Shown: positions 10,092 through 23,586, counted from the first letter of the stretch. The stretch: DNA of 64,000 nt from Betaproteobacteria bacterium HGW-Betaproteobacteria-3 (GCA_002842205.1 PHCI01000013.1:29845-93844), one strand, 5' to 3'. Numbers and translations are program-made. Notes: a model not told the origin generated them from the sequence alone.

Positions 10092-12389
10092 ATGATCAAA
10101 AAAATCAACGGATTTCGGGTGCGCACGGTCGTCGCGGTGACCGCCATGGCGCTGATGGCGGGTGCTGCTTGGGCGGTGGATCCGTTTACGGTGCGCGACA
10201 TTCGTGTCGAAGGCCTTCAACGGGTCGAACCCGGCACCATCTTTGCTTCCATTCCGGTCCGGGTGGGCGACACCTACAACGACGACAAGGGCACCGCGGC
10301 CATCCGGGCGTTGTTCGCATTGGGACTGTTCAAGGACGTCCGGCTGGAAACGGTGGGCGATGTTCTTGTGGTGATCGTCGAAGAGCGCCCCACGGTGGCC
10401 ACCGTCGATTTTGTCGGCTCCAAGGAGTTTGACAAGGAAATACTGCAAAAGGCGCTGAAAGAAGTGGGCATCTCCGACGGCCGCCCGTTTGACAAGGCAT
10501 TGGCCGACCGGGCCGAACAGGAGCTCAAGCGCCAGTACATCAACCGCAGCCTGTACGCGGTGGAAGTGGTGACCACGGTCACGCCCATCGAGCGCAATCG
10601 CGTCAACCTCACCTTCACCATCAACGAAGGCGACGGCGCGCGGATCAAGGACATCCGGATCGTTGGCAACAAGGTCTTTGGCGAATCCACGCTTCGCGGG
10701 CTGTTCGACCTGGACGACGGAGGCTGGTTGTCCTGGTACACCAAATCCGACCGTTACTCGCGTGCCAAGCTCAATGCGGACCTGGAGACGCTGCGCTCGT
10801 ACTACCTGACGCGCGGCTACCTTGAGTTCAGCGTCAATTCCACCCAGGTGGCGATCTCCCCGGACAAGCGTGACATCACCATCACGATCAACGTGACCGA
10901 AGGCGCGCGTTACGTCGTTTCCAGCGTGAAGCTCGAAGGCAATTTCCTGGGCCGGGATGACGAATTCAAGTCCCTTGTCAACATCCGGGTGGGAGAAGCC
11001 TACAACGCCGACCAGATCGCCGAAACCACCAAGGCGTTCACCGAGTACTTCGGCAATTTCGGCTATGCCTTTGCCAAGGTCGAGGTGCGCCCGGACATTG
11101 ACCGCGTCAACAACCGGGTGGCGTTTGTGATCCTGGCCGACCCGTCACGTCGCGCCTATGTGAGGCGTCTGAACATTGCTGGCAACAGCCGCACGCGCGA
11201 CGAGGTGATCCGACGTGAATTCCGGCAGTTTGAGTCGTCATGGTACGACGGCGACAAGATTCGGTTGTCGCGCGACCGAGTGGACCGCCTCGGATTCTTT
11301 ACCGAGGTCAATCTCGAAACACAGGAGGTTCCCGGTGCGCCCGATCAGGTTGACCTCAATGTCGGCGTGATTGAAAAACCCACCGGCAGCCTTCAGTTGG
11401 GTGCCGGTTTTTCCAGTGCCGAAAAAGTAGCCCTGTCATTCAGCGTGAAGCAGGAGAATGCCTTCGGCTCCGGCAATTTCCTGGGTCTTGAGTTGAACAC
11501 CAGCAAGTTCAACCGTGTGGCCGTGATCAACACCGTGGACCCGTATTTCACTGTGGATGGCATCTCCCGTACAGTTGACGCCTTCTACCGCACGACGAAA
11601 CCCTTTGACCAGCAGGGCGGCAACTACGAACTCGTGAGTGCCGGAAGCAGCCTGCGATTCGGCGTGCCGTTCAGCGAACTGGACACGGTGTTCTTTGGGG
11701 GAGGTTTTGAGAACACGCGGATCAAGCCAGGGACCAACATCCCTGCCGCATTTCTCGCCTATGCCACGGAATTCGGCTACACCAGCAATTCCATTCCCCT
11801 GACGATCGGGTGGGCGCGCGACAGCCGGGACAGTGCACTGGTTCCCAGCAAGGGGCGCTTGCAGCGGCTCAATTCGGAATGGAGCGTGGCGGGCGACGCG
11901 CGCTACCTGCGGGCCAATTACCAATACCAGCAATACGTTCCGCTGAACAAGCAGTTCACGTTGGCGTTCAACGGTGAACTGGGCTGGGGCACAGGTTTCA
12001 ATGGGCGGCCCTTCCCGGTTTTCAAGAATTTCTTCTCGGGCGGCCTGGGATCCGTCCGTGGCTTTGAGCAAAGCACGCTCGGTCCGCGCGACGTGACAGG
12101 CTCTTCCATCGGTGGCCCCCGCAAGGTGACGCTCAACGCCGAAGTGGTGGCCCCGTTCCCCGGCGCGGGCAATGACCGGACCCTCCGCGTCTTCGGGTTT
12201 TTCGATGCCGGCAATGTATTCGGGGAAAATGAATCGGTTCGCATCAATGACCTTCGCGCCTCGGCGGGTCTGGGACTGAGCTGGATTTCGCCGGTCGGCC
12301 CATTGCGGATTGCCATTGCCAATCCGGTGCGAAAGGAAGCTGGGGATAAAATCCAGAGATTGCAATTTCAGATCGGAACGGCCTTCTAA
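10092..12389 (+). CDS. bamA: Outer-membrane beta-barrel assembly protein BamA
   Basis: A 765-residue Omp85 protein, the central insertase for outer-membrane beta-barrel proteins. The signal peptide ends near Ala28 (MAGAAWA). Five POTRA domains span roughly residues 29-430, and a 16-strand barrel follows, ending in a C-terminal Phe (QFQIGTAF) as outer-membrane proteins do. The VRGF motif of barrel loop 6 is at residues 655-658. The stop overlaps the ATG of skp (TAATG). Confidence 0.97.
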   Translation: MIKKINGFRVRTVVAVTAMALMAGAAWAVDPFTVRDIRVEGLQRVEPGTIFASIPVRVGDTYNDDKGTAAIRALFALGLFKDVRLETVGDVLVVIVEERPTVATVDFVGSKEFDKEILQKALKEVGISDGRPFDKALADRAEQELKRQYINRSLYAVEVVTTVTPIERNRVNLTFTINEGDGARIKDIRIVGNKVFGESTLRGLFDLDDGGWLSWYTKSDRYSRAKLNADLETLRSYYLTRGYLEFSVNSTQVAISPDKRDITITINVTEGARYVVSSVKLEGNFLGRDDEFKSLVNIRVGEAYNADQIAETTKAFTEYFGNFGYAFAKVEVRPDIDRVNNRVAFVILADPSRRAYVRRLNIAGNSRTRDEVIRREFRQFESSWYDGDKIRLSRDRVDRLGFFTEVNLETQEVPGAPDQVDLNVGVIEKPTGSLQLGAGFSSAEKVALSFSVKQENAFGSGNFLGLELNTSKFNRVAVINTVDPYFTVDGISRTVDAFYRTTKPFDQQGGNYELVSAGSSLRFGVPFSELDTVFFGGGFENTRIKPGTNIPAAFLAYATEFGYTSNSIPLTIGWARDSRDSALVPSKGRLQRLNSEWSVAGDARYLRANYQYQQYVPLNKQFTLAFNGELGWGTGFNGRPFPVFKNFFSGGLGSVRGFEQSTLGPRDVTGSSIGGPRKVTLNAEVVAPFPGAGNDRTLRVFGFFDAGNVFGENESVRINDLRASAGLGLSWISPVGPLRIAIANPVRKEAGDKIQRLQFQIGTAF

Positions 12390-12907
12390 TGAAATCACTT
12401 TTCCGCCACGTTCTGCTGGCTGCTTTTGTCGGCCTTGCGGGATTCACCGTGTCTGCACAGGCCCAGGACTTCCGCGTCGGGTTTGTCAACACCGACCGCA
12501 TCTTCAAGGAAGCCAACAGTGCCAAGGCTGCGCAGTCCAAACTGGAGCAGGAATTCTCGAAACGTGACAAGGAACTGCAGGACCTGGGCAGTACCTTGAA
12601 AACGGGGGCCGAAAAATTCGAGCGTGAGGCCCCCACCTTGCCGGAGTCCCAACGTGTCGCACGTCAAAAGCAATTGGTGGACCAGGACCGCGACTTCCAG
12701 CGCAAGCGGCGCGAGTTCCAGGAAGACCTCAATGCCCGCAAGAACGAGGAGCTCCAGCAGGTGCTGGAGCGCGCCAACCGCGTGGTCAAACAGGTGGCCG
12801 AGGCCGAGAAATACGACGTCATCCTGCAGGAAGCCGTGTACATCAATCCCAAGCATGACATCACCGACAAGGTGATCAAGGCGCTGAACGCCACTGGCCC
12901 GCGCTGA
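12389..12907 (+). CDS. skp: Periplasmic chaperone Skp/OmpH
   Basis: A 172-residue periplasmic chaperone that holds unfolded outer-membrane proteins on the way to BamA. A Sec signal peptide ends near AQAQ (residue 26), then FRVGFVNTDRIFKEA is the family start, and a long charged coiled-coil arm (about residues 50-130) makes the trimeric jellyfish tentacles. Tightly coupled to bamA (1-base overlap) and followed at once by lpxD. Confidence 0.94.
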   Translation: MKSLFRHVLLAAFVGLAGFTVSAQAQDFRVGFVNTDRIFKEANSAKAAQSKLEQEFSKRDKELQDLGSTLKTGAEKFEREAPTLPESQRVARQKQLVDQDRDFQRKRREFQEDLNARKNEELQQVLERANRVVKQVAEAEKYDVILQEAVYINPKHDITDKVIKALNATGPR

Positions 12908-13912
12908 TTGGCGCGGCATCTCGATGTGGCACTCCGTCTTGGTTCAATCGTTGAAGCGCTGGGCGGGGAACTGCACGGAGACCCGGAACTCCTGATCCGG
13001 CGTCTGGCGCCGCTGGAAACCGCCAGGCCTTCCGAGCTCAGTTTTCTGGGCTTGCCCAAGTACCGGCACCAGTTGACCACGTCACAGGCGGGCTGTGTCA
13101 TCGTTGCGCCTGCATTCCAGGATGACGCGAAGGCGCGAGGCGCATGCATCGTGACGCCGCAGCCGCACCTCTATTTCGCCCATGTGACCCAGCTCTGGAA
13201 ACGGTCACTGGACGCCGATGACGGCCCCCGGGTGCATCCGAGCGCCGTCGTTCATCCCACGGCGCAGATTGCCCCCACCGCCCGGATCGGCGCCCTTTGT
13301 GCCATTGAACGCGGCGCTCGCATCGGGGCCGATACCCGGCTGGCTTCGCGCGTGACCGTGGGCGAAAACTGTGTGATCGGTGAGCGTTGCGTCATTCACC
13401 CCGGCGCCGTGATCGGCGCCGATGGCTTTGGCTTTGCGCCCGATGGCGACCGCTGGGAAAAAATTGAGCAACTGGGCGCGGTGCGCATCGGCGACGACGT
13501 TGAAATCGGCGCCAACACCTGCATCGACCGCGGTGCACTGGACGACACCGTGATCGAAGATGGCGTGAAACTCGACAACCTGATCCAGATCGGCCACAAC
13601 GTGCACATCGGCCGCAACGCGGCGCTGGCCGGCTGCGTGGGCGTGGCCGGCAGCACCACCATCGGGGCGCGTTGCACCGTGGGCGGGGCTGGCATGATCC
13701 TGGGGCACCTGACGCTGGCCGATGACGTGCACATCTCTGCTGCCACGGTAGTCATGCGCTCGATCACGCGCCCGGGTCAATACACCGGCATCTTTCCGGT
13801 CGACGAAAATTCCGCGTGGGAAAAAAATGCCGCCACACTCAAGCAGCTGCACGGGTTGCGTGATCGCCTCAAAGCTCTAGAAAAAACCCAACCAGGACCG
13901 ACGCCATCATGA
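12908..13912 (+). CDS. lpxD: UDP-3-O-(3-hydroxyacyl)glucosamine N-acyltransferase
   Basis: A 334-residue LpxD, the third lipid A step, N-acylating UDP-3-O-acylglucosamine from acyl-ACP. The N-terminal uridine-binding domain has [15 protein letters not shown], a left-handed beta-helix of hexapeptide repeats follows (about residues 100-290), and [17 protein letters not shown] carries the catalytic His. The frame opens with TTG 12908 directly after the skp stop; GTG 12926 is an equally good start and gives a more typical N-terminus. The stop overlaps fabZ. Confidence 0.95.
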   Translation: MARHLDVALRLGSIVEALGGELHGDPELLIRRLAPLETARPSELSFLGLPKYRHQLTTSQAGCVIVAPAFQDDAKARGACIVTPQPHLYFAHVTQLWKRSLDADDGPRVHPSAVVHPTAQIAPTARIGALCAIERGARIGADTRLASRVTVGENCVIGERCVIHPGAVIGADGFGFAPDGDRWEKIEQLGAVRIGDDVEIGANTCIDRGALDDTVIEDGVKLDNLIQIGHNVHIGRNAALAGCVGVAGSTTIGARCTVGGAGMILGHLTLADDVHISAATVVMRSITRPGQYTGIFPVDENSAWEKNAATLKQLHGLRDRLKALEKTQPGPTPS

Positions 13913-14349
13913 TGGACATTCACCAGATTCTGAAACACCTGCCGCACCGTTACCCGTTCCTGTTGGTGGACCGCGTGCTCGAGATCGACAAGGGCCAGCG
14001 CATCCGTGCGCTCAAGAACGTCACCATCAACGAGCATTTTTTCAGTGGCCATTTCCCGCAGCGGCCGGTAATGCCGGGCGTGCTGATCCTGGAGGCGCTG
14101 GCGCAGACGGCAGCCTTGCTGTCGTTTGATGCCATGGAGGAAAAGCAGGACGGTCACATGGTCTATTACTTTGCCGGCATTGACGGCGCGCGCTTCAAGC
14201 GCGTGGTGGAGCCGGGCGACCAGCTCATGCTGGAGGCCGAGCTCGACCGGGTGCGGGTGGGTATTTACAAGTACCGCACCCGCGCCACCGTCAATGGCGA
14301 GCTGGCCGCCGAAGCCATGCTCATGTGCACGATGCGTCGGGTTGAATGA
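13909..14349 (+). CDS. fabZ: 3-hydroxyacyl-ACP dehydratase FabZ
   Basis: A 146-residue hot-dog-fold dehydratase of fatty acid elongation. [21 protein letters not shown] gives the catalytic pair His48 and Glu62. The N-terminus [19 protein letters not shown] is the family signature. It competes with LpxA for 3-hydroxyacyl-ACP, and the two genes sit side by side. It starts inside the lpxD stop (ATGATG overlapping TGA). Confidence 0.97.
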   Translation: MMDIHQILKHLPHRYPFLLVDRVLEIDKGQRIRALKNVTINEHFFSGHFPQRPVMPGVLILEALAQTAALLSFDAMEEKQDGHMVYYFAGIDGARFKRVVEPGDQLMLEAELDRVRVGIYKYRTRATVNGELAAEAMLMCTMRRVE

Positions 14350-14371
14350 CCCATTCCCTGAGCGTCGCGCC

Positions 14372-15166
14372 GTGCCGCTGATCCATCCGACCGCCCTCAT
14401 TGACCCGCATGCTGAACTTGACAGTTCGGTCAGCGTCGGACCGTACAGCGTGATCGGGCCGCACGTCCAGATTGGGCCTGGCACCACCGTCGGTCCGCAC
14501 TGCGTGATCGAAGGGCGCACCACGATCGGCCGGGATAACCGTGTCTTTCAGTTTGCGTCACTCGGGGCCATTCCGCAGGACAAGAAATACGCCGGCGAGC
14601 CGACGCAGCTGGTGATCGGTGACCGCAACACCATCCGCGAGTTCTGCACCTTCAATCTGGGCGTTCCGGGTGCGGGCGGCATCACCACCGTGGGCCACGA
14701 CAACTGGATCATGGCGTACACCCATATCGCGCACGACTGCCATGTGGCCAACCACACCACACTGGCCAACAACACCACGCTGGCCGGGCACGTGCACCTG
14801 GCCGACTGGGTGACGGTGGGGGGATTGACCGGCATTCACCAGTTTGTGTCGGTCGGGGCGCACGCCATGATCGGCTTTGCCAGTGCCGTGTCGCAGGACG
14901 TGCCGCCCTTCATGCTGGTGGACGGCAATCCGCTCACGGTGCGGGGTTTCAACGTGGTGGGGCTGCGCCGACGTGATTTCTCGCCGTCCCGGATTGCCGG
15001 GGTCAAGGCCATGCACAAGGCCCTGTACCGTGACGATCTGACACTGGCGCAAGCCCAGGCGCAGATTGCGTCTTTGGGTGAAAAGCACCCTGAGTCCATG
15101 TCAGATATAGAGACTATGCTCTCTTTTTTGAACAATATTTCACCTCAGCGCGGCATCGCCCGCTGA
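14372..15166 (+). CDS. lpxA: UDP-N-acetylglucosamine 3-O-acyltransferase
   Basis: A 264-residue LpxA, the first lipid A step. Left-handed beta-helix hexapeptide repeats run from [14 protein letters not shown] to about residue 190, followed by the helical C-terminal domain. [10 protein letters not shown] holds the catalytic His, and [17 protein letters not shown] is the family hallmark. The start GTG 14372 (PLIHPTALI) was chosen because 264 residues matches the family, while earlier starts read through fabZ. The last 70 bases include a weak relative of the dispersed repeat (15094-15122). Confidence 0.95.
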   Translation: MPLIHPTALIDPHAELDSSVSVGPYSVIGPHVQIGPGTTVGPHCVIEGRTTIGRDNRVFQFASLGAIPQDKKYAGEPTQLVIGDRNTIREFCTFNLGVPGAGGITTVGHDNWIMAYTHIAHDCHVANHTTLANNTTLAGHVHLADWVTVGGLTGIHQFVSVGAHAMIGFASAVSQDVPPFMLVDGNPLTVRGFNVVGLRRRDFSPSRIAGVKAMHKALYRDDLTLAQAQAQIASLGEKHPESMSDIETMLSFLNNISPQRGIAR

Positions 15167-15176
15167 CGTCTGCGCC

Positions 15177-16400
15177 ATGACTGCGCCCGACGTTCCTGCC
15201 CCGGTTGCGCCCGGCGCCGACCACTGCCCCGCGCCCGGACCGGCGTCGGCGAAACCGGTGCGCGTGGCCATGGTCGCGGGGGAAGCCTCGGGGGATCTGC
15301 TGGCCGGCCTGCTGCTGTCGGCCATGCGCGGGCGCTGGCCTGCGCTGGCCGCACAAGGCATCGGCGGGCCGCGCATGGTGACGCAGGGCTTTGACGCCCA
15401 GTGGCCCAGCGAGAAGCTGGCGGTGTTTGGTTACATCGACGCGTTGCGCCACTACCGCGAAATCCTGGGCATCCGCAACCAGCTCAAGGCCCGGCTGCTC
15501 GGCCAGCGCCCCGACGTGTTCATCGGCATCGACGCGCCCGATTTCAACCTCGATCTGGAAGGCGCGTTGCACGACCAGGGTATCAAGACGGTGCATTTTG
15601 TGTGCCCGTCCATCTGGGCCTGGCGGGCCGCGCGGGTTGAAAAAATCCGGCGCAACGTGGACCACGTGTTGTGCATCTTCCCGTTCGAGCCCGAACTGCT
15701 GGCCCGCCACGGCGTGGCGGCCACCTACGTGGGGCACCCGCTGGCCAGTGTCATTGCGCTGCAGCCCGACCGTGCTGCGGCCCGGGCCCGACTCGGCCTG
15801 GCCCAGGATGCACGCGTCGTGGCCATCCTCCCGGGCAGCCGCCGGGCCGAGGTCAAGCACCTGGCTTCAAGGTTTTTTGAGGCTGCAGCCCTCGTCAATA
15901 GGTCATATCCCGCTATTCAATTCGTAGTTCCGGCGGTGCCGACATGGAAGGCACCGATTGAACGGGCGGCTCGCGACGCGGGCCTGGACCACCGGCTCAA
16001 GGTGCTGGACGGCGACTCCCACACCGCGCTGGCGGCCTGTGATGTGGCCCTGGTGGCCAGCGGCACCGCGACGCTGGAGGCCGCCCTGTTCAAGCGACCC
16101 ATGGTGATCGCCTACGCGGTGAACGGGCTGTCCTGGCGCATCATGCGCCCCAAGGCGCTGCTGCCCTGGGTGGGCTTGCCCAACATCCTGCTGCGCGACA
16201 TGGCGGTGCCCGAGTTGCTGCAACACGCGGCCACGCCGCGGGCGCTGGCCGATGCACTGCTGCACTGGCTGGCCGACCTGGACGGCGCGGGCACGGCCGT
16301 GGCCGCGCTCGTACAACGATTCACGGCGCTGCACCACACGCTGCGGCGCGACACCCCGAAACTGGCGACCGATGCGATCGAAAAAATTCTCCAAAGCTGA
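15177..16400 (+). CDS. lpxB: Lipid-A-disaccharide synthase
   Basis: A 407-residue GT19 glycosyltransferase joining UDP-2,3-diacylglucosamine and lipid X. The family segments [46 protein letters not shown] and [17 protein letters not shown] are all present. An N-terminal extension of about 28 Pro/Ala-rich residues precedes the usual start, so translation from GTG 15265 or nearby is possible. A dispersed-repeat match at 15888-15916 is read in frame without changing the expected length. It overlaps rnhB by 29 bases. Confidence 0.95.
   Translation: MTAPDVPAPVAPGADHCPAPGPASAKPVRVAMVAGEASGDLLAGLLLSAMRGRWPALAAQGIGGPRMVTQGFDAQWPSEKLAVFGYIDALRHYREILGIRNQLKARLLGQRPDVFIGIDAPDFNLDLEGALHDQGIKTVHFVCPSIWAWRAARVEKIRRNVDHVLCIFPFEPELLARHGVAATYVGHPLASVIALQPDRAAARARLGLAQDARVVAILPGSRRAEVKHLASRFFEAAALVNRSYPAIQFVVPAVPTWKAPIERAARDAGLDHRLKVLDGDSHTALAACDVALVASGTATLEAALFKRPMVIAYAVNGLSWRIMRPKALLPWVGLPNILLRDMAVPELLQHAATPRALADALLHWLADLDGAGTAVAALVQRFTALHHTLRRDTPKLATDAIEKILQS
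15888..15916 (+). repeat. Dispersed 29-bp core repeat, copy 2 (inside lpxB)
   Basis: Core starts GCCCTCGTC and ends CCCGCTAT; 20 of 29 positions fit the consensus. It is read in frame as [10 protein letters not shown]. LpxB is not lengthened here, so this is either an overwritten segment or a chance match; it is the weakest of the eleven. Confidence 0.5.
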
Positions 16401-17007
16401 ACAGGCGGCGCTGGCGTGGGACGCTCCGGGGCTGATCGCGGGCGTGGACGAAGCCGGGCGCGGGCCGCTGGCCGGGCCGGTGGTGGCCGCGGCCGTGATC
16501 CTGGACGACTTGAACCCCATCAAGGGCCTGGCCGATTCCAAGGTGCTCACGCCGCTGCGCCGCGAACGCCTGTACGACGAAATCCGGGCGCGCGCCCTGT
16601 GCTGTTCCGTGGCCGAGGCCACGGTGGAGGAGATCGACCGGCTCAACATCCTGCAGGCCACGATGCTCGCGATGCAGCGTGCCGTTCAGGGGCTTCGGCT
16701 CAAACCGGCCAGGGTGCTGGTCGATGGCAACCGGTTGCCCCGGCTGGACATGCTGGCCGAAGCCATTGTCAAGGGCGACACCAAGATTGCGGCCATCTCC
16801 GCTGCGTCGATTTTGGCCAAGGTCCATCGGGACCGCCTGTGCCTGGCGCTGGACCAGGCGTTTCCGCAGTACGGCTTTGCGGGCCACAAAGGCTATGGCA
16901 CGGCCGAACACCTGGCAGCGCTGCGTGCGCACGGGGCGTGCCCGCACCACCGCAGGAGCTTCAGTCCGGTCGCCGGGGTGTTGACGACCATGGGGCCGGA
17001 CCGATGA
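16372..17007 (+). CDS. rnhB: Ribonuclease HII
   Basis: A 211-residue RNase HII that removes ribonucleotides misincorporated into [24 protein letters not shown] holds Asp26 and Glu27 of the DEDD metal site, LVDGN carries the third acid, and [15 protein letters not shown] is the family helix. ATG 16372 lies within the lpxB 3' end in another frame. The lpxB-rnhB linkage is widespread in proteobacteria. It ends in ATGA overlap with the next gene. Confidence 0.95.
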   Translation: MRSKKFSKAEQAALAWDAPGLIAGVDEAGRGPLAGPVVAAAVILDDLNPIKGLADSKVLTPLRRERLYDEIRARALCCSVAEATVEEIDRLNILQATMLAMQRAVQGLRLKPARVLVDGNRLPRLDMLAEAIVKGDTKIAAISAASILAKVHRDRLCLALDQAFPQYGFAGHKGYGTAEHLAALRAHGACPHHRRSFSPVAGVLTTMGPDR

Positions 17008-17834
17008 AGTCCAATGGCGAAACCGCGCCCGGCGCAGCACTGCCGCCCGCGCGCAGCGCTGAAGTGCAGGTCATCCGCTCGCGCGACAACCCGCTCCTCA
17101 AGGCGCTGCGGCGCCTGTCGCAGGACGCCACGGCGTACCGCAAGCTCGGGCGCGTCTGGCTCGAGGGCGACCACCTGTGCAGCGCGGCGCGTGTGCGCGG
17201 CGTGCAACCGGCGGTGGCCGTGTTTTGTGAGTCTTTTTGGCATGAAGCCCCCGTCGAATGGTCACAGTTTGCTATAAAAAATATAATTATCAACGATGCC
17301 CTGTTTGCGGGCATCAGTGCGCTGGAGTCGCCCGCACGCATGGGTTGCATCCTGGACTTGCCCGCGGCCGTGGCGCCACAGGCTGGCGTGGCCACGGTGG
17401 TGCTCGACCGCGTGCAGGATGCGGGAAACGTCGGCTCCATCCTGCGCAGCGCGGCGGCGTTCGGGTTCCGGCAGGTGGTGGCCCTCAAGGGCACCGCGGC
17501 GCTGTGGGCGCCCAAGGTGCTGCGCGCCGGCATGGGGGCGCACTTCGGCCTGAAATTGGTGGAGGGCGTTGCTGCCGATGCATTGGCCGCATTGGAACTG
17601 CCCCTGCTGACCACCAGCGCGCACGACGGTGAATGGCTGCACCACGCGCGCCTGCCGTATCCCTGTGCCTGGGTGCTGGGCCACGAAGGGCAGGGCGTCA
17701 GCGCCGCCATCGCCGCAATGGCAACGCACACGGTTCGGATCGCGCAGCCTGGTGGCGAAGAGTCGCTGAACGTGGCGGCGGCGGCGGCCATTTGCCTCCA
17801 CACGAGCGGAGTCGGGTCGGGCTTCGGGCTATAA
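17004..17834 (+). CDS. TrmH/SpoU-family RNA 2'-O-methyltransferase (RlmB-like)
   Basis: A 276-residue SPOUT methyltransferase acting on rRNA or tRNA ribose with S-adenosylmethionine. The C-terminal knot domain shows [33 protein letters not shown] and [18 protein letters not shown], the three SpoU motifs. The N-terminal substrate domain carries a dispersed repeat read in frame ([16 protein letters not shown], about residues 81-96) just before the family segment [13 protein letters not shown]. RlmB and TrmH cannot be separated with confidence. The stop codon overlaps the carA -10 element. Confidence 0.88.
   Translation: MKSNGETAPGAALPPARSAEVQVIRSRDNPLLKALRRLSQDATAYRKLGRVWLEGDHLCSAARVRGVQPAVAVFCESFWHEAPVEWSQFAIKNIIINDALFAGISALESPARMGCILDLPAAVAPQAGVATVVLDRVQDAGNVGSILRSAAAFGFRQVVALKGTAALWAPKVLRAGMGAHFGLKLVEGVAADALAALELPLLTTSAHDGEWLHHARLPYPCAWVLGHEGQGVSAAIAAMATHTVRIAQPGGEESLNVAAAAAICLHTSGVGSGFGL
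17247..17275 (+). repeat. Dispersed 29-bp core repeat, copy 3 (inside methyltransferase gene)
   Basis: Near-consensus core, starting GCCCCCGTCGAATGG and ending GTTTGCTAT, followed by an A/T-rich tail to about 17292. It is read in frame as [10 protein letters not shown] within the variable linker before the SPOUT domain. Confidence 0.85.
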
Positions 17835-17835
17835 T
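17830..17835 (+). promoter_or_regulatory. carAB -10 element candidate
   Basis: A perfect TATAAT overlaps the stop codon of the upstream gene; no convincing -35 is seen. It would give a carA leader of about 130 nt (17842-17969). Confidence 0.5.
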
Positions 17836-17969
17836 CAGCGGCTATCCCGCAAACCCCGTACGCCTAGCGCTTTCAAGTCATTTCCCACCCGAAAACAGCC
17901 GCAGGAACCTCATGCCTGCACGCCGTTTTGGAACGCACTTGGCGTACCCGTAACCATCCGGAGAACCCA

Positions 17970-19148
17970 GTGCTCTTGTCCCTTCAGGGATCCTTCCCGC
18001 CCGCCCTCCTGGCGCTCGCAGACGGCACGGTCTTCCACGGAATTTCGATTGGCGCCCAGGGCACCACGGCCGGCGAGGTGGTGTTCAACACCGCGATCAC
18101 CGGCTACCAGGAAATCCTCACCGACCCGAGCTACTGCCAGCAGATCGTCACGCTCACCTACCCGCATATCGGCAACTACGGTGTCAACACCGAGGACGTG
18201 GAAGCCGACAAAATCCACGCGGCCGGCCTGATCATCCGCGACCTGCCGCTGATCGCCTCCAACTTCCGCGCCACCGCCACACTGTCGCAATACCTCGTGG
18301 CCGGCCACACGGTGGCCATTGCCAACATCGACACCCGCCAGCTGACCCGCCTGTTGCGCAGCCGGGGTGCCCAGAACGGCTGCATCGTCGGCCTCGCGCC
18401 GGGCGAGAAAATCACCCAGGCTGTGGTGGACCAGGCCGTGGCGTCGGCCCGGGCCGCGCCGGACATGGCCGGGCTGGACCTGGCCAAGGTCGTGTCGGCG
18501 CGCGAGCCCTACGGCTGGACCGAGACCGAGTGGACCCTGGGCGAGGGCTACGGCACCCAGGCCGCACCCAAATTCCATGTGGTGGCCTACGACTTTGGCG
18601 TCAAAAAGAACATCCTGCGCATGCTGGCCGAGCGCGGCTGCAAGGTCACGGTGGTGCCGGCCCAGACCTCGGCCAAGGATGTGCTCGCGCTCAAGCCCGA
18701 CGGCATTTTCCTGTCCAACGGTCCGGGCGACCCCGAGCCCTGCGACTACGCCATTGCGGCCACGCGTGAACTTATCGACACCGGAATCCCGACCTTCGGC
18801 ATCTGCCTGGGCCATCAAATCCTGGCGCTGGCCAGTGGTGCCAAGACCTTCAAGATGAAATTCGGCCACCACGGCGCCAATCACCCGGTCAAAGACCTCG
18901 ACAACGGCCGCGTCAGCATCACCAGCCAGAACCACGGCTTTGCAGTGGACGAAAAATCGCTGCCCGCCAACCTGCGGCCCACCCACATCAGCCTGTTCGA
19001 CAACACGCTGCAGGGGCTGGCCCGCACCGACCGGCCGGCGTTCTGTTTCCAGGGCCACCCGGAAGCCTCGCCCGGCCCGCACGACATCGGCTACCTGTTC
19101 GACCGGTTCACCGGCCTGATGGACCAAGCCCACGACAAGAAGAACTAA
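17970..19148 (+). CDS. carA: Carbamoyl-phosphate synthase small (glutaminase) subunit
   Basis: A 392-residue class I glutamine amidotransferase subunit feeding ammonia to CarB for arginine and pyrimidine synthesis. The triad is visible: Cys279 in TFGICLGHQ, then His and Glu in [13 protein letters not shown]. The start is GTG 17970, preceded by GGAG at 17959-17962, because upstream ATG 17928 lacks family similarity and an SD. Three bases separate it from carB. Confidence 0.97.
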   Translation: MLLSLQGSFPPALLALADGTVFHGISIGAQGTTAGEVVFNTAITGYQEILTDPSYCQQIVTLTYPHIGNYGVNTEDVEADKIHAAGLIIRDLPLIASNFRATATLSQYLVAGHTVAIANIDTRQLTRLLRSRGAQNGCIVGLAPGEKITQAVVDQAVASARAAPDMAGLDLAKVVSAREPYGWTETEWTLGEGYGTQAAPKFHVVAYDFGVKKNILRMLAERGCKVTVVPAQTSAKDVLALKPDGIFLSNGPGDPEPCDYAIAATRELIDTGIPTFGICLGHQILALASGAKTFKMKFGHHGANHPVKDLDNGRVSITSQNHGFAVDEKSLPANLRPTHISLFDNTLQGLARTDRPAFCFQGHPEASPGPHDIGYLFDRFTGLMDQAHDKKN

Positions 19149-19151
19149 GCC

Positions 19152-22421
<3,270 letters not shown>

Positions 22422-22516
22422 ACGCCATTGACCATGTTGAGCCGCCGGGCCGCCGCAAGGCAGGATCTACCCCCTCGGTAACAGCGCGCCCCACGCAGTG
22501 GGCCAGCGTGGGGGGC

Positions 22517-22545
22517 TTGGACGCCGCGACGGTTCACGGCATAAT
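22517..22545 (+). promoter_or_regulatory. Sigma-70-type promoter of greA
   Basis: TTGGAC (22517-22522), a 17-base spacer and CATAAT (22540-22545). Transcription would start near 22552, 65 bases before greA. Confidence 0.7.
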
Positions 22546-22566
22546 TGCAGCGATCCCGACCCTCTA

Positions 22567-22599
22567 CCGCCGAGCGACATCGCCCGGCGGTTTGCTTTT
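22567..22599 (+). terminator. Terminator-like hairpin in the greA leader
   Basis: CCGCCG pairs with CGGCGG (22585-22590), extended inside by GCG/CGC, and is followed by TTTGCTTTT. It lies between the greA promoter and ATG, so it can end the leader early as a short RNA, as the GraL leader does in Escherichia coli. Confidence 0.6.
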
Positions 22600-22616
22600 A
22601 AGGTTTCAAAAAAATT

Positions 22617-23093
22617 ATGGCCACCATTCCCATCACCACACGCGGCGCCGAAAAGCTCAAGGCCGAACTGCACAAGCTCAAGACGGTGGACCGACCGTGG
22701 GTGATCAATGCCATTGCCGAAGCGCGCGCGCAGGGCGACCTGAGCGAGAACGCCGAATACGAAGCCGCCAAGGACCGCCAGGGCTTCATCGAAGGGCGCA
22801 TCCTGGAAATTGAAAGCAAGCTGGCCGCGGCGCAGATCATCAATCCAGCGGCCGTGGACGCCGGTGGCAAGGTGGTGTTTGGCACCACGGTCGAGCTCGA
22901 AGAGGAAGCCTCGGGCGAGCGCGTCAGGTACCAGATCGTCGGCGAAGACGAAGCCGACCTCAAGCTGGGCCTGGTCAACATCAGCAGCCCGATTGCCCGG
23001 GCCCTGATCGGCAAGGAAGAGGGCGACACCGCCGAGGTGCAGGCGCCGGGTGGTGTCAAGCGCTTCGAGATCGTGGCGGTTTCGTACCTCTGA
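22617..23093 (+). CDS. greA: Transcription elongation factor GreA
   Basis: A 158-residue GreA that stimulates transcript cleavage by backtracked RNA polymerase. The N-terminal coiled coil carries the catalytic tip [18 protein letters not shown] (two acidic residues), and the C-terminal FKBP-like domain ends [12 protein letters not shown]. Its own promoter and leader hairpin suggest attenuation control. A bulged hairpin spans its stop codon. Confidence 0.97.
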   Translation: MATIPITTRGAEKLKAELHKLKTVDRPWVINAIAEARAQGDLSENAEYEAAKDRQGFIEGRILEIESKLAAAQIINPAAVDAGGKVVFGTTVELEEEASGERVRYQIVGEDEADLKLGLVNISSPIARALIGKEEGDTAEVQAPGGVKRFEIVAVSYL

Positions 23094-23118
23094 TACGGTT
23101 TCGCCTTCAAACGTATCA
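23091..23118 (+). terminator. Hairpin over the greA stop
   Basis: TGATAC plus GTTT pairs with AAAC plus GTATCA around a 7-base loop with one bulged G. No T tract follows, so it may only stabilise the 3' end. Confidence 0.35.
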
Positions 23119-23148
23119 CTGCGTGGGTTCGCCTTGCCCTACGCTTGA

Positions 23149-23586
23149 ATGCAAAACCATATGACCATGTTGCAGCGGTTGCCCGGCTTTGCGGCTGCGC
23201 TTTGGTGGGCCAGCCTGACCGTGGTGGGCTTTCTGGTCGTGCCGCTGCTGTTCAAGTTTTTGCCCACACCGGCCATGGCCGGCAACATGGCCGCGAAGCT
23301 GTTTGCGGCGCAGACCTGGGTGTCACTGGGCTGCGGCTTGCTGTTGCTGATGTTTTCATCGCCAAAAAGCCGTCTTCCCCCCGCAGAATGGTCAAAGTCA
23401 GCTATTGTTTTTATAGTTTTCGGGCTTCTGCTGGCCTTGCTCTCGGAGTTTGCCGTGGCCCCACGGATCGTGGCCCGTGAGAACCTGAAGCTCTGGCACA
23501 GCGTGGGAACGGCGCTGTATGTGCTTCAGTGGGTGAGCGCTGCAGCGGTGCTTTGGCGGGTGCTGGGCGGCCGCCCCCGCTCCTGA
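23149..23586 (+). CDS. DUF4149-like small integral membrane protein
   Basis: A 145-residue protein with four hydrophobic segments (about residues 12-34, 48-65, 80-97 and 114-134). The family pattern is LWWASLTVVGFLVVPLLF, a central AAKLFAAQTWV and ARENLKLWHSVGTALYVLQW, as in betaproteobacterial DUF4149 proteins next to greA/yhbY; function unknown. The linker between segments two and three (LPPAEWSKSAIVFIV) is encoded by a dispersed repeat that also forms the start of the third membrane segment. In-frame ATGs at 23161 and 23167 are alternative starts. Confidence 0.78.
   Translation: MQNHMTMLQRLPGFAAALWWASLTVVGFLVVPLLFKFLPTPAMAGNMAAKLFAAQTWVSLGCGLLLLMFSSPKSRLPPAEWSKSAIVFIVFGLLLALLSEFAVAPRIVARENLKLWHSVGTALYVLQWVSAAAVLWRVLGGRPRS
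23377..23405 (+). repeat. Dispersed 29-bp core repeat, copy 4 (inside DUF4149-like gene)
   Basis: Core starts CCCCCCGCAGAATGG and ends GTCAGCTAT; read in frame as PPAEWSKSAI, in the same frame as copies 2, 3 and 10. Confidence 0.8.

Noticed and set aside
8337..10448. Very long open frame (703 codons) on the minus strand opposite dxr, rseP and bamA
   Set aside because: It is antisense to three certain genes, has a His/Arg/Gln-rich composition typical of GC-rich shadows and no recognisable domain. Similar frames opposite carA, carB, ftsH, glmM and addB were dropped for the same reason.
17858..17900. CTAGCGCTTTCAAG in the carA leader as another short interspersed repeat
   Set aside because: A single short match with nothing comparable elsewhere in the window.
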